DNA of 64,000 bases, from positions 1 to 64,000 of the forward strand of contig JALHSQ010000178.1 in assembly GCA_022865885.1 (NCBI GenBank). Reading direction: 5' to 3'. A model generated the notes under the pieces. It made no database searches, had not been told where the DNA came from, and worked only from the letters and a program-made list of their open reading frames with translations. Every line of letters begins with the position of its first letter. Position 1 is the stretch's first letter. Position numbers and translations under genes: made by a program. The stretch comes from Candidatus Bathyarchaeota archaeon (GTDB taxonomy: Archaea; Thermoproteota; Bathyarchaeia; Bathyarchaeales; Bathycorpusculaceae). Below are positions 50,812 through 59,451 of the stretch, piece by piece.

Positions 50812-51787
50812 GGACAAATTGAAGATAGCATTCTATTGGGCTGCAAGCTGCGGCGGCTGCGAAATTGCAGTCTTGGATATAAACGAGAGAATACTTGACG
50901 TGGTGAGCATAGCAGACATAGTGTTCTGGCCTGTAGCTATGGACGTCAAGTACAAAGACGTTGAAGGCATGCCTGACAAGCACATTGATGTTTGCTTCTT
51001 CAATGGATCCGTAAGAAGCGAAGAGCAAGAGCACATGGCTAAGCTCCTAAGACGAAAATCTAAGGTTCTCGTTGCTTTTGGTTCATGCGCCCAAGAAGGA
51101 TGCATACCCGGCTTAGCGAATCTCCACGACCGCAAAGAAATCTTTGCTAAAGTGTATTTGGAAAGCAAGTCAATATCGAACCCCAAAGGGATAGTTCCTA
51201 AGACAAGATCCGAAGTGAAAGAGGGCACATTGAAGCTTCCCGAATTCTACGATACTGTCAAGACACTGGATCAGACTGTCAGCGTGGACTATTATCTTCC
51301 TGGCTGTCCGCCTCCAGTCAAACTGATAATAAACGCTGTGGATGCTATAGCAAAGAATGCGTTGCCACCTAAAGGGTCAGTTCTTGCACCGTTGAAGTCC
51401 GTTTGCGATGAGTGCCCAAGAAAAAAAGAGAACAAGAAAATCTCAAGAATATACCGTGTTCACGAGAAGACTCCAGAACCTGAGAGATGCTTGCTTGAGC
51501 AGGGAATAATCTGCATTGGACCAGCCACGCGTAGCGGTTGCGGTGCTCAATGCTTAACGGTTGACATGCCGTGCACAGGTTGCGGCGGGCCTTGTCCCAA
51601 CTCTCCCGAGCAGGGCGCGGCTATGATGAGCGCTTTGGCCTCAATAATGGGTTTGGAAGAAGAGAAAGATAAGTACACGGACGAAGACGTTGAAAAACTG
51701 ATGAGCCAAATCAAAGATCCGGTTGGAACCTTCTACATGTATTCTCTACCATCGTCGATTCTGAGGAGAAAGGTGATGAAACAGTGA
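50804..51787 (+). CDS. mvhG: [NiFe]-hydrogenase small subunit (MvhG/VhuG type)
   Basis: About 327 residues. AASCGGCEIAVLD holds the proximal-cluster cysteines; GSCAQEGCIPG and LPGCPPP complete it. The C-terminal half adds cysteine sets CDECPRKKE, CLLEQGIICIGPATRSGCG and CTGCGGPCP for further 4Fe-4S clusters. TTG 50804 is chosen since AAGGTGG is eight bases upstream; it overlaps the hdrB stop. Passes electrons from the NiFe site to MvhD. Confidence 0.92.
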   Translation: MPKDKLKIAFYWAASCGGCEIAVLDINERILDVVSIADIVFWPVAMDVKYKDVEGMPDKHIDVCFFNGSVRSEEQEHMAKLLRRKSKVLVAFGSCAQEGCIPGLANLHDRKEIFAKVYLESKSISNPKGIVPKTRSEVKEGTLKLPEFYDTVKTLDQTVSVDYYLPGCPPPVKLIINAVDAIAKNALPPKGSVLAPLKSVCDECPRKKENKKISRIYRVHEKTPEPERCLLEQGIICIGPATRSGCGAQCLTVDMPCTGCGGPCPNSPEQGAAMMSALASIMGLEEEKDKYTDEDVEKLMSQIKDPVGTFYMYSLPSSILRRKVMKQ

Positions 51788-53238
51788 AGGAAATAGTCAT
51801 AGACCCGATAACGAGACTTGAGGGTCACGGAAACGTCTCAATATTCCTGAATGACGCAGGAGAAGTAGAAAACGCCTATCTAAAGATTCCTGAACTCAGG
51901 GGTTTCGAGAAGTTCTGTATCGGAAGAAGAGCCGAACTCATGCCGATTCTGACGACCCGGATTTGCGGAGTCTGCCCCGTAGCTCATCATTTCGCGGCAA
52001 CGAAGGCTTTGGACGCCGCATTTAACGTTGAACCGCCATCAGCAGCCAAAAAGCTTAGGGAACTCATGTACGCCGGATACATCATTTACGATCACACTTT
52101 GCACTTTTACTATTTGGGAGGACCGGACTTCATAGTTGGACCAGACGCTCCACCAGAGAAAAGAAACATTTTAGGCGTGATTGAAAAAGCAGGGATGGAC
52201 GTAGCCAAGGAAGTCATCAAGCACAGAGCATACGGGCAAAAGATAACGGAGATTCTTGGAGGAAAAGCCACTCACCCAGTGTGCGGACTGCCCGGAGGAA
52301 TATCCAAGCCTCTGAGCGAAGAGAACAGGCAAGAGATTGAAAAGATGGCAGCTTCATCCCTAGAGTTTGCGAAGCTCACATTGAAGCTGTTCCACAGCAT
52401 CGTACTGGGAAACAGCAAATACGTTGACATGATTAAGAGCGACGCTTACACGATGAAGACTTACTACATGGGCTTGGTTGACGAGCATGACAAGGTTAAC
52501 TTTTACGACGGCAAAATCAAAGTCGTAGACACGAATGGCAACGATTTTCTGAAGTTTGAGCCCAAGGACTATCTCACCCACATCAGCGAGCACGTGGAGG
52601 AATGGACTTACTCAAAGTTCCCGTACCTTAAGAAGGTCGGTTGGAAAGGCCTAGTCTACGGGCAAGACAGCGGGGTTTACCGTGTGGGTCCACTTGGAAG
52701 ACTTAACGCTTCAAGCGGCATGGCGACACCATTGGCGCAGGCCGAGTATCAGGAAATGTACAAGACTCTAGGCGGGAAACCAGTGCATGGCACGTTAGCT
52801 TTCCACTGGGCCAGGCTGATTGAGCTGCTTTATGCTACTGAGAGGGCTTTGGAGCTTATCAGAGACCCTGAAATCACGAGCAAGGACGTGCGCAACAAGC
52901 CAGGCGAGCCAAGCGAAGGTGTCGGCGTCGTTGAGGCTGCGAGGGGTACACTGTTCCACCACTACGTGCTGGACAAGGATGCGCTTGTCAAGGACGTCAA
53001 CCTGATTGTCGCCACGACCAATAATTACCCGGCGATTTGCATGTCTGTTCGAGATGCGGCTAAAGGATTGATTCATGGAGGCAAGGTGGATCAAGGCTTG
53101 CTTAACAAGGTGGAGATGGCGTTCAGGGCCTATGACCCGTGCTTCGGATGCGCAACGCACTTTGCAGTCGGACAAATGCCCCTGACAATCGAGATACACG
53201 ATGACAAAAAGAAGCTCGTCCAAACAGTGAAACGATAA
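51784..53238 (+). CDS. mvhA: [NiFe]-hydrogenase large subunit (MvhA/VhuA type)
   Basis: A 484-residue catalytic subunit. Both NiFe-binding motifs are intact: RICGVCPVAHH (C61, C64) and DPCFGCATH (C453, C456, H459). Twenty-five residues follow H459, the peptide expected to be removed by a maturation protease, which is encoded next. GTG start overlaps the mvhG stop. With MvhD/HdrA it oxidises H2 for bifurcation (group 3c-type complex). Hyp genes are not in the window. Confidence 0.95.
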   Translation: MKEIVIDPITRLEGHGNVSIFLNDAGEVENAYLKIPELRGFEKFCIGRRAELMPILTTRICGVCPVAHHFAATKALDAAFNVEPPSAAKKLRELMYAGYIIYDHTLHFYYLGGPDFIVGPDAPPEKRNILGVIEKAGMDVAKEVIKHRAYGQKITEILGGKATHPVCGLPGGISKPLSEENRQEIEKMAASSLEFAKLTLKLFHSIVLGNSKYVDMIKSDAYTMKTYYMGLVDEHDKVNFYDGKIKVVDTNGNDFLKFEPKDYLTHISEHVEEWTYSKFPYLKKVGWKGLVYGQDSGVYRVGPLGRLNASSGMATPLAQAEYQEMYKTLGGKPVHGTLAFHWARLIELLYATERALELIRDPEITSKDVRNKPGEPSEGVGVVEAARGTLFHHYVLDKDALVKDVNLIVATTNNYPAICMSVRDAAKGLIHGGKVDQGLLNKVEMAFRAYDPCFGCATHFAVGQMPLTIEIHDDKKKLVQTVKR

Positions 53239-53285
53239 ACCTATTCATTCTCTCCTCTTATTCTGGGTTCTTGATGGCGGTCTAA

Positions 53286-53789
53286 GTGGCAAGTACGCAC
53301 AATAGTGTCCGAGAAGAGTTAGACAAGTGGTTTTCAGGCGCCAGAAAGGTTGTGATTGCAGGCATAGGGAACCCTGTCCGCATGGATGACTTTGCTGGAG
53401 TCAAGATAGCGCAGAACCTGCAAGGAAAAGTCTCAGAAAAAGTCCACTTAATTGAATGCGAAACGGTGCCTGAGAGCTTCATCCAGCAAATAGTGGACTT
53501 TGATCCATCACACATACTATTGATAGATGCCGCACTACTGGGATTGAAGCCGGGCAGTTCAAGAATTGTAGAGCCTGCGCAAGTAGCAGCTTACGCAGCA
53601 TATTCAACGCACACATTGCCACTGCGAATATTCTGCGAATACCTAGCAAAGACGACAAAAGCAAAAATAGCCTTACTTCTAATCGAGCCAAAAGAAACTG
53701 ACTTCGGAGAAGGTCTATCATCAGAAGTGGGCGCCTCAACCCAACAAATCACCAGCATCCTGCTCGACATTCTAGGTGCCTTGACATAG
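53286..53789 (+). CDS. Hydrogenase maturation protease (HycI/HyaD family)
   Basis: A 167-residue endopeptidase. GIGNPVRMDDFAG with the Ni-sensing acidic residue, IECETVPESF, LLIDAALLGLKPGS and THTLPLRIFCEYL with its His are standard. It cleaves the C-terminal peptide of the large subunit after nickel insertion. GTG start 48 bases after mvhA; last gene of the operon. Confidence 0.92.
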   Translation: MASTHNSVREELDKWFSGARKVVIAGIGNPVRMDDFAGVKIAQNLQGKVSEKVHLIECETVPESFIQQIVDFDPSHILLIDAALLGLKPGSSRIVEPAQVAAYAAYSTHTLPLRIFCEYLAKTTKAKIALLLIEPKETDFGEGLSSEVGASTQQITSILLDILGALT

Positions 53790-53861
53790 AACCCTTATCT
53801 AGGAATCTTTCTGCTTCGAGAATACGATTTGGAGTCAAAACGCGAATTATATCTGAGAGCA

Positions 53862-53871
53862 GCGCGCGCGC
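53862..53871. repeat. GCGCGCGCGC tract
   Basis: Ten-base alternating tract in the gap after the hydrogenase operon, 73 bases beyond the last stop. Confidence 0.6.
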
Positions 53872-53939
53872 TTTCCCGTGCAATCCATTTTTTCCTCTTG
53901 GAAAAGACTGAATTAGCTTTAGGTTAATAGGATTAGTTC

Positions 53940-54716
53940 GTGAAATCAATGGGTGCTGGTTCAGTAAGACATGCTCTCGTTCGACCTGTGCCATACTCAT
54001 ACGACCGTTGCATACGTACTAGTCGTGAAAAGATAGATGTTGCCATTGCCAGGAGACAGCATGACGAGTATTGCCGAGCGCTGCAAAGGCTTGGGCTGAG
54101 TCTGATCTGGATAAGAGGGGACAACGCTCTTCCCGACAGCTGTTTTGTAGAGGACACGGCCGTAGTATTCGGGGAAAAGGCGGTCATATGCAATATGCGC
54201 GAAAAGTCGCGAGCGAACGAAGTGACTGAAGTCGCAAAGGTTATGGGAGAGCTTAAGGAGACATATCGCATCAATCCACCCGCTACCATTGACGGGGGAG
54301 ATGTTCTAGTAGTTGAGGACAGAGTCTTCGTTGGAATATCAGCTCGTACTAATCTGCACGCTGTAGCTCAGCTCAAGAAAATCTTGGGAAACAGCAGAAT
54401 GAACGTGGTTTCAGTAAAGGTTCATAGGGTTCTTCACTTGAAATCTGCATGCACCTATCTTGGAAATGGAGTTGTCATACTTTCGAAAGGGTGCTTTGAC
54501 ACAAGCATTCTGCAAGGCTTGGGAAAAATCATCGTTCCCAGAGGAGAGGAATACGCTGCTGATTGTCTTGCCGTAAGCGGAACGGTTCTGATTGCAAGAG
54601 ATCATGCTGAAACTAGGAAACTGGTGGAAAAAGAGGGTTTTCGAGTCGAGGAATTGGAGATGTCAGAGTTCCGAAAGGGAGACGGTGCCTTGACTTGTCT
54701 GTCGATAATACTGTAA
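53940..54716 (+). CDS. Dimethylarginine dimethylaminohydrolase-like amidinotransferase-fold protein
   Basis: 258 residues with the pentein fold. HALVRPVPYS opens the domain, DSCFVEDTAVVF supplies catalytic acidic residues, TIDGGDVLV is conserved, HLKSACTYLGNG contains the catalytic His and DGALTCLSIIL the nucleophile Cys eight residues from the end. These match DDAH, which hydrolyses methylated arginines to citrulline, though arginine deiminase-like or unknown guanidine substrates are possible in an archaeon. GTG 53940 or ATG 53949 can be the start. Confidence 0.88.
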   Translation: MKSMGAGSVRHALVRPVPYSYDRCIRTSREKIDVAIARRQHDEYCRALQRLGLSLIWIRGDNALPDSCFVEDTAVVFGEKAVICNMREKSRANEVTEVAKVMGELKETYRINPPATIDGGDVLVVEDRVFVGISARTNLHAVAQLKKILGNSRMNVVSVKVHRVLHLKSACTYLGNGVVILSKGCFDTSILQGLGKIIVPRGEEYAADCLAVSGTVLIARDHAETRKLVEKEGFRVEELEMSEFRKGDGALTCLSIIL

Positions 54717-55151
54717 CATAGGCTCGCAATTCTATTCGACCGCAGAAACGACATGTCGCTTGGATTTGAAAACTGGACAAATGAAGATGTCTCTGAAGCG
54801 GGCGCTATGGGCAGATATAGGGTTCAAAGTGAACCCGAGCCATGCATCAGACACCGTGAGTTAGCAGTTGACAGTGTTCACAAGAATAGATTTATATGGA
54901 CTTTTTATGGAGCAAGTTTATTCACAAACAGATACAGAAAATGTGAGTTCACAAACATAAGCAATAATTAATTATAAATTAGTGTGGAAAAAAAATCTTG
55001 CACAGGACAAAGAACTGCTAGAAAAGACTTTGAAACGGACAGCTTATCTCTTCTTTTTATGCCGTGCAGCCAACGCGCGCGCGAAGAAAGTCGGTGACTG
55101 CAATCCATATTAATCTGATCATGGTATTTGGTTGAATCGGAGGTAAAACAT
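54717..55151. other. Long intergenic gap with TTCACAA repeats
   Basis: 435 bases without a convincing gene. TTCACAA occurs at 54877, 54921 and 54948, the last two as the decamer TTCACAAACA 27 bases apart, then AT-rich sequence. CGCGCGCGCG lies at 55074-55083. GGAGGT at 55139-55144 is the ribosome site of the next gene. A 72-codon frame across the first part looks like noise. Confidence 0.5.
55074..55083. repeat. CGCGCGCGCG tract
   Basis: Ten-base alternating tract in the same gap, about 70 bases upstream of the GNAT gene start. Confidence 0.6.
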
Positions 55152-55919
55152 ATGCGTGCCAGCAAGATAACGTTGGGCGACTTGAACAAGACATATTGCT
55201 GCATTTGCGAGACGCCTCTTGGCGCAAAGTGGGCTAAAAGTCTTCCTGAGTCGAGGAAGTGGTTGGCTAACAACTTGGGAAAACATGTTGAGGGGTATCA
55301 TCTCGTGGATGATGGCAGAGTTGTGGGCCACATTTACTATGCGATGTCTGACGAGGCTTTGGTTCCTTATGAAGTTGAGCCTAGAGTGGCGATCGTGTAC
55401 TGCACCGAAATGCTTCACGACTATATGCACAAAGGATACGGCAAGCTAATGTTTGATTACATGAAAGAGGACCTTAAGAAACAGGGGGTCAAGGGAATAG
55501 TGGTGCCTTCAACGACTTTCAAGGAGTTCATGCACTACGAGTTTTTCTTGAAGCAGGGTCTTAAGGTGATAATGGAGCACGCCCCTTTCAAGGTAATGTA
55601 TTATCCACTCAACAAGCAAAACATCAGCATCAAACGTATAGACCTGAATTACAAGCCATCCAAAGAAAAGGTGGAAGTCACCCTGTTCAACAACCTCTTC
55701 TGTCCGGTGGGAGCCTACATGCACAGCTTGGTGAAGAGAGTCGCTAAGACCTTCGGAGACAAGGTCAAGATAGTTGAAATCGAAGCAACACTGGAGACCA
55801 TTCGGAAGTACGGAACCAGTGACCCACTGATCAACGGGAAAATAAAGATGTGGGGTCCAACTTCTGAGGCAGAAGTGGGGAAGGCGATACAGGAAGAGGT
55901 TGACTCGTTCAAACGGTGA
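55152..55919 (+). CDS. GNAT acetyltransferase with C-terminal thioredoxin-like (YoaP-type) domain
   Basis: 255 residues. N-terminal GNAT domain (about 1-155) includes VGHIYYAMSDE, IVYCTEMLHDYMHKGYGKLMFDYM (acetyl-CoA loop) and FKEFMHYEFFLKQGLK. C-terminal part (about 165-255) has VEVTLFNNLFCPVGAYMHSLV, a thioredoxin-like strand-helix with a single Cys, matching YoaP-like tails. ATG 55152 with GGAGGT spaced seven bases. Acetyl acceptor unknown. Confidence 0.82.
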   Translation: MRASKITLGDLNKTYCCICETPLGAKWAKSLPESRKWLANNLGKHVEGYHLVDDGRVVGHIYYAMSDEALVPYEVEPRVAIVYCTEMLHDYMHKGYGKLMFDYMKEDLKKQGVKGIVVPSTTFKEFMHYEFFLKQGLKVIMEHAPFKVMYYPLNKQNISIKRIDLNYKPSKEKVEVTLFNNLFCPVGAYMHSLVKRVAKTFGDKVKIVEIEATLETIRKYGTSDPLINGKIKMWGPTSEAEVGKAIQEEVDSFKR

Positions 55920-55967
55920 GCTGACTCGCGCCAGACAGCAATAGATGAGATCAAGAGTGCAGAAAGA

Positions 55968-56699
55968 ATGAAAACGCTTGACCCGAAATTGATGCCTGTT
56001 CTAGAGGAGAAGTACGCGAAGTACTGGTGGCCAGTAGAGTATCCAAAAGACGTATCTTCTGATCCGTTCAAGAACTTGGTTATCACGGTTCTGTCCCAGA
56101 ACACAAGCGAAACCAACTGCGTCAGAGCCTATAGGCGACTTGCAGAAAGATTCGAAGTCAACCCCAAAGTGCTAGCTAACGCTGATCTAGGAGAGATCAG
56201 AAACGCTATTCGAAGTGGGGGATTATACAACATCAAATCCAAGAGAATCAAGGAACTGTCGAAGCTGGTTCTTGAGGAGTTCAAAGGCGATCTGGCTCCG
56301 ATACTTGCCTTGCCCAAGGAAAAAGCGAAGAAAAGACTCATGGAGTTGCCAGGCATCGGCGACAAAACCGCAGACGTGCTGCTCGCAAGTCAACACGGCT
56401 ATCACGAAGTGTTCGTCGTGGACACACATATAGATAGGATAGCCAAGAGGCTCGGACTGGTGAAGGAAACAGCGAAGTACGGTGAAATTCAAGAAGCCAT
56501 AAAGCATTTCCTGCCAAAAGATGAACGAACAGGTGGCCTGTTCTGGCTCATGGCGAAGTACACGTGCAGAGCTCAAACACCCAAATGCAGTGAATGTCCA
56601 CTCAGGAATATCTGCGATTACTCAAAGAAACATTCGCAGCCACCCCAATGTCAGGATTGTTCCGTGCTGAAAAAGAAAATCAGCCTTCGGGTTCTATGA
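55968..56699 (+). CDS. Endonuclease III-like DNA glycosylase, second copy
   Basis: 243 residues of the HhH-GPD family. LPGIGDKTADVLL is the helix-hairpin-helix with the catalytic Lys and VVDTHIDRIAKRLG the catalytic Asp. Cluster cysteines CRAQTPKCSECPLRNIC keep the C-x6-C-x2-C-x5-C spacing. It differs from the 14325 gene and ends with an extra Cys pair (PPQCQDC). Likely acts on different oxidised or mismatched bases. Confidence 0.9.
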   Translation: MKTLDPKLMPVLEEKYAKYWWPVEYPKDVSSDPFKNLVITVLSQNTSETNCVRAYRRLAERFEVNPKVLANADLGEIRNAIRSGGLYNIKSKRIKELSKLVLEEFKGDLAPILALPKEKAKKRLMELPGIGDKTADVLLASQHGYHEVFVVDTHIDRIAKRLGLVKETAKYGEIQEAIKHFLPKDERTGGLFWLMAKYTCRAQTPKCSECPLRNICDYSKKHSQPPQCQDCSVLKKKISLRVL

Positions 56700-56818
56700 A
56701 CCGCTTCATAGCCATGGACACGGGGTTCTGTCCACGTGCACGTAGGGCCTCGTTGCCCACTTCATCTCCCCTCACTCATGCAGGTTGACTATTTGGAGCA
56801 CGCTAGAAACATGTTTGT

Positions 56819-58207
56819 CTATGCACTTTTCTGTTCTTCTGGCATTCTGGTTCTTCTGAAGAACAGCCAGAACAGGGCTATTGAAACTATGTAGAACGCG
56901 CCTGCCAAGAAGAATGGTGCTGCGAGTAAGCCTGCTCCTATTAACGAGGCGCCGATGGATGTGCTGAATGCGTTGGGCAATCGCCAAAAAGCTGCGCTTA
57001 CGCCTGACGCTGCACCGCGTTCATCTTCTGCAACCAGCCCCATTATCATCGAGTTTTGAAGTGGACCTGCCATATTCATCAGAAAAGCTCGCAATGTGTA
57101 AACGAAGCTTGCCGAAAGATAATCAGGAAACAGTGGCGTGGCGAACATGAACAAGGTTGAAATTCCCTGAGTTACCACTATAGCCTTGACGAGGCCAATC
57201 TTCTTGGCCAGCGGCGGTGCAGCCAGTGTTGCTACACCAATGACTATGTTTGCTGTGCCGAGGATCGGCCCGCTTATGGCGTCGGATATGCCGTATCGTT
57301 TGTCTAGCCATCTTGTCATGAGTGGAACTATCATGCCTGCTCCAAATGCTATTATGGCGCTGGCCACAACGAATTTCATTATCACTCCTTTGGATCTTCT
57401 TGGAAGTAGCCCTCTCAGGCTGGTTTTAGGTTTCTTGAGTATTCTTGATTCTGTGATTCTCAGCATGATGAGTGTTGAGCTGAGGCTGAGTGCCGCAAGT
57501 ATCAGGAAGAGCATTGTGTGACTTTCGACTGTGGAGAAACCGAAGGCTTCGAATATTACTACGGTGGGTATGATGAAGCTTCCCAATCCGAAAGCTATGC
57601 TTCCTACGAATCCGAAGAGTGAAAATATGCTGGTTCTCTTTTTGTCTCCTGCTTTGTCCGCTATTAGTGCGTTGCTTGAGGCTGCGAAGGCTCCTTCGGC
57701 GATTCCTTCAAGTGTTGCTGCGGCAAGCAGTATGGCGGTGTTTGTGGTGAGTGCGAAGAGTGCGATTATGCCGCTGGCGATTACGTTACCGAGTATGTAG
57801 AGCTTTTTTCTTCCGTACTTGTCGGCTGCTATGCCTAGGAGTATGCTTGAGATGAAGGTGGATACTCCCATGGTGGTTATGATAATTCCCATCATGTAAT
57901 CCGGTAAGCCTTGGACAGTTGTCAAGAAGTATGATAAGTCGGTGTAGAACATGCCGTATGCCAGTGAGGGCAATATGGATTGTATGATTAGGTATTTTGC
58001 TTCTTTCGGCAAGCCCCTGTAATCGTCAAACAACGCTTCCGCCCTGCTCCTAGAGTGCAAGACTAATGGCAGCCTTGTACTTAACTCTCCATCGACTCTG
58101 TCTACCCGTGCGTGGGATTCATATTTTGCAGCTCGGGTGTAGTTGATTCGAAGGCTGTTGAGGATATCGTGACGATCCCCCTTTCTGTTGCTGTTGGACG
58201 AACGCAT
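56819..58207 (-). CDS. MFS transporter
   Basis: 462 residues with a 75-residue polar N-terminus and about twelve membrane helices. The loop DKYGRKKLYILG after helix two is the major-facilitator signature; SSNALIADKAGDKKRT marks the central helices. Nearest by look to drug or metabolite exporters. The N-terminal start is uncertain; a later start near residue 60 is possible. Monocistronic. Confidence 0.85.
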   Translation of the reverse strand: MRSSNSNRKGDRHDILNSLRINYTRAAKYESHARVDRVDGELSTRLPLVLHSRSRAEALFDDYRGLPKEAKYLIIQSILPSLAYGMFYTDLSYFLTTVQGLPDYMMGIIITTMGVSTFISSILLGIAADKYGRKKLYILGNVIASGIIALFALTTNTAILLAAATLEGIAEGAFAASSNALIADKAGDKKRTSIFSLFGFVGSIAFGLGSFIIPTVVIFEAFGFSTVESHTMLFLILAALSLSSTLIMLRITESRILKKPKTSLRGLLPRRSKGVIMKFVVASAIIAFGAGMIVPLMTRWLDKRYGISDAISGPILGTANIVIGVATLAAPPLAKKIGLVKAIVVTQGISTLFMFATPLFPDYLSASFVYTLRAFLMNMAGPLQNSMIMGLVAEDERGAASGVSAAFWRLPNAFSTSIGASLIGAGLLAAPFFLAGAFYIVSIALFWLFFRRTRMPEEQKSA

Positions 58208-58292
58208 GGCGATCTTTGTTCCAGGATCTGTACTGTTCTGTCCTAAGGCTTGGAATTAATAACATTAGTTGACTAGTTATGTATGATGCGCT

Positions 58293-58871
58293 ATGACTGT
58301 GAATTTGGAGGAATGGGTTACGCGTTTCTCATGCTTGATTGTGATTCTTTCCAGTTTGACGTATATTGGAGCGTGTTTTGCTGACATGCCTAACCCAGGG
58401 CCTCAAAAGCATGATGTTGAGATACAAGGAGCAAAGATCATCAGCGAAGGGGGTTACTTATGGTTCCACGTAATCAACCATGATTATCGTCAACTCTATG
58501 TGGCGATTCACTTTCCATCTGACGTTATAGTGATAGGTAGAGTTCCAACAGTGGTGTATCTGAAGACTAATGAGAGCGCTGATTTCTATTTTCAGGTCCC
58601 TTACTATTGGAGCGGATCGCCATTTTTCATTTGGCAAGGCTCAACGAAAGTGCTGAGATTCTACTTCGAGATTTATACTCTATACCACACAGACGAGAGC
58701 ACTTCTGAAAATGTAGAATTCGACGTTAACGCTGTCCCATTGAACGACAGATTTGTTAATCGGGACCTGTTTTACTTTGCAGTCTTCACTGCAGCTGCAG
58801 TTGTCATAACAGTCATTGTCATCGTGGCGAGGTTGGGCAAACAGGAGAAACGGAAAAGCAATCTTGAATGA
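58293..58871 (+). CDS. Exported single-anchor protein, unknown function
   Basis: 192 residues: signal-like helix (about 9-28), an extracytoplasmic beta-rich domain with no cysteine motif, and a C-terminal membrane helix (about 157-180) followed by KQEKRK. Layout resembles cell-surface proteins anchored from the C-terminus. No family recognised. Confidence 0.6.
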   Translation: MTVNLEEWVTRFSCLIVILSSLTYIGACFADMPNPGPQKHDVEIQGAKIISEGGYLWFHVINHDYRQLYVAIHFPSDVIVIGRVPTVVYLKTNESADFYFQVPYYWSGSPFFIWQGSTKVLRFYFEIYTLYHTDESTSENVEFDVNAVPLNDRFVNRDLFYFAVFTAAAVVITVIVIVARLGKQEKRKSNLE

Positions 58872-59149
58872 CAAACTCGCGAGCCCTGAGCGTGATAGGT
58901 GAGAATTCAACTAGGTTGCCAAGTGGTGGCCAACGCTCTTCATTTTCCGTTTTTGCAAGCCGTGGTTTTCAGGTTGAGTTGAGTGTAGATGATTTTCCAT
59001 TTGACATCAGCGTTCATATTGTCAAAGTAGAGTAATCTCATGCTAGGAACCCGTAGTCCAAGCTGGATTCAAACTAGTTGAAGAAATCTCCCCCGCAACC
59101 CTCTCTCCTTTTATCTTTCCTTCCATAACAGATTAAGACGTTGATTCAG

Positions 59150-59329
59150 ATGTTTGAGGGAATGCCAAAAGAAGCCAAGTTCATCTACATGCTGATCTTC
59201 ATCATCGGCTATTCCGTGATGCTTTCACCTCTAGACTGGTCAACAAAACTGGGCTTTTTCCTATTCTTATTCATCTTGTTCATGCTTTCCAGCTTGCTCT
59301 TCGAGAAGCTTGACGAGATGAAGCGATAA
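59150..59329 (+). CDS. Small two-helix membrane protein
   Basis: 59 residues from ATG 59150 (MFEGMPKEAKFIYML); an upstream in-frame ATA-ATT codon region to 59141 is less likely. Two membrane helices at about 10-28 and 35-52 end in KLDEMKR. Unknown function. Confidence 0.5.
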   Translation: MFEGMPKEAKFIYMLIFIIGYSVMLSPLDWSTKLGFFLFLFILFMLSSLLFEKLDEMKR

Positions 59330-59451
59330 TGACACACCCCCATGAGCCGCAGGTCATGGCTCCAAATGCAACCATGATCACAGATGACTCTCTGAGAAAG
59401 AAAACCGTCTTCACTCTGCCTTCTTAGTCTAATGCGTGGCTGTTTCGATGC

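Noticed and set aside
54753-54971. 72-codon plus-strand frame
   Set aside because: No ribosome site, and it covers the TTCACAA repeats; no family resemblance.
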